From Gammaproteobacteria bacterium (GTDB lineage: Bacteria > Pseudomonadota > Gammaproteobacteria > Eutrophobiales > Eutrophobiaceae), in NCBI GenBank assembly GCA_015661095.1, contig JACVQI010000151.1:1-5904 (forward strand): a stretch of DNA of 5,904 nucleotides, written 5' to 3'. Below the pieces are notes generated by a model. That model was not told the DNA's origin, did no database searches, and saw only the letters and a program-made list of their open reading frames with translations. Position numbers and translations under genes: made by a program. Positions 4,913 to 5,904 of the stretch are shown one piece after another. Position 1 is the first letter of the stretch, and each line of letters begins with the position of its first letter.

Positions 4913-5904
4913 TCAGAGCGTATTTTTTACATATCGGCCCGGCGCGCGTTCAATGATGCGGTTCCCATCCGCGCCCGGAAATCTGGCGGCAACCGATCCG
5001 GACTGGCGACCGGCTAGCCATGCGTGCCAGTGCGGCCACCACGAGCCTTCCTGGCGCACCGCCCCGGCCAACCAGGTATTCGCATCTGTTGCATCCCTCG
5101 CCACGCCCGCATACCAGTAACCGGACTGTCTTTTATTCGGTGGATTGACGACACCCATGACATGGCCGGAATCAGACAGAACAAATCTGACATCGCCCGC
5201 CAGCAACAAGGTACTGTTATAGGCGCTCCGCCAGGGGATGATGTGGTCATTGCGACATGCCAGCGCGTAGACCGGGACGGCGACTTGATCCAGGCTAATC
5301 GTCCGGCCTGCCAGGGTATAGTTATCACTGTTGCATAAGGCATTGTTTCGGTACATGTCGCGGAGAAATTCCGACAACATGCGCCGGGGCAGGTTGGTGG
5401 CGTCCCGGTTCCAGTACAAAACCGGGTTCGGTGCCGGCGCTTTTCCCAGCAGATAATTATTCACCACGTACGGCCAGAACATCCTGTCTTCCCGCAACAT
5501 GGTAAATGCCTGGCGCATGATGCGGCCATCCAGGGTCCCTTGCGTCTGCAAATGTTCCTCCAGCGAGGTCAACATCCGGTCACTGAGAAAGACACCGATA
5601 TCTCCCGGCTCACTGTAATCCAGCATGGTGTTGAATAAAGTAAGCGTGGCGATATTATCCCTGTTCCCGGCAGCCAGATAAGCGGCGGTGCAGGCGGCCA
5701 GAAAGCCGCCGATGCAGTAGCCGGCGACATTGAGCCGTGGCGATGCAGAAAGCCCGGCCACGGCGGTGACAGCTTCGATAGCGCCCCGCACCAGATAATC
5801 GGCCAACCCCAGATCCGCGTGACTGGTATCGGGATTCACCCAGGACATCATGAAAACGGTGTGCCCCTGCCGGACCGCCCATTGCACGAACGAATCCGCC
5901 GGAT
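4913..5904 (-). CDS. phaC: Second class I PHB synthase, N-terminus off the right edge
   Basis: The frame is open to the right edge. 329 codons plus the stop are visible, starting in the middle of the hydrolase core (PADSFVQWAVRQGHTVFMMS), so roughly 270 N-terminal residues are missing. The GTG at 5887 is internal, not a start. All three catalytic residues are here: nucleophile Cys in GYCIGG (codon 5716-5714), Asp in CRNDHIIPW, and His in SDSGHVMGVVNPP. DYSEPGDIGVFL, NNYLLGK and EGSWWPHW-AWLAG match the family, and the C-terminus APGRYVKNTL parallels APGSYVRKRI of its neighbour. It is homologous to the downstream synthase along the whole visible length but clearly diverged, so it is an old duplication or independent acquisition, not a recent copy. 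Nothing visible suggests inactivation. It probably makes PHB too; its substrate range cannot be read from sequence. Confidence 0.95.
   Translation of the reverse strand, partial: PADSFVQWAVRQGHTVFMMSWVNPDTSHADLGLADYLVRGAIEAVTAVAGLSASPRLNVAGYCIGGFLAACTAAYLAAGNRDNIATLTLFNTMLDYSEPGDIGVFLSDRMLTSLEEHLQTQGTLDGRIMRQAFTMLREDRMFWPYVVNNYLLGKAPAPNPVLYWNRDATNLPRRMLSEFLRDMYRNNALCNSDNYTLAGRTISLDQVAVPVYALACRNDHIIPWRSAYNSTLLLAGDVRFVLSDSGHVMGVVNPPNKRQSGYWYAGVARDATDANTWLAGAVRQEGSWWPHWHAWLAGRQSGSVAARFPGADGNRIIERAPGRYVKNTL

Noticed and set aside
5885..5887. GTG at 5887 as the start of the second synthase
   Set aside because: The frame stays open to the window edge, and the residues upstream (PADSF) align with the middle of the synthase core, so GTG is an internal valine.

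Overview
The window is a compact polyhydroxybutyrate (PHB) granule cluster, and every gene I can support lies on the minus strand. In transcription order (right to left) it holds: the C-terminal part of one class I PHB synthase (phaC-like, cut by the right edge); a complete second class I synthase (phaC); an acetoacetyl-CoA reductase (phaB); the PHB-responsive repressor phaR; a phasin gene that is frameshifted as written; and a second, clearly different acetoacetyl-CoA reductase cut by the left edge. No beta-ketothiolase (phaA) is visible. It may lie beyond the left edge.

The protein families, the moderate GC content and the repeat types point to a Proteobacterium, most likely gamma or beta. 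I cannot name a genus. The genes cover most of the PHB cycle. The reductases turn acetoacetyl-CoA into (R)-3-hydroxybutyryl-CoA, the synthases polymerise it, the phasin coats the granule, and PhaR represses phasin (and often other pha genes) until granules form and titrate it.

Layout: 1-536 phaB-like reductase (partial); 609-985 phasin with a strong Shine-Dalgarno site and a near-consensus sigma70 promoter, flanked by copies of a TTTGTGCG-type motif that are good PhaR operator candidates; 1223-1672 phaR; 1760-1858 a REP doublet (two inverted hairpins, each with a GTAG foot); 1890-2618 phaB; 2641-3025 a GC-rich, hairpin-dense non-coding stretch in which the last hairpin overlaps the phaC stop codon; 3024-4826 phaC; 4913-5904 the second phaC.

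This is a recognisable PHB locus, not a new kind of system. The points most worth a second look are the phasin frameshift, the two reductases with different cofactor loops, the tandem synthases, the paired operator-like sites at the phasin promoter, the REP doublet, and the palindrome-rich spacer between phaC and phaB.
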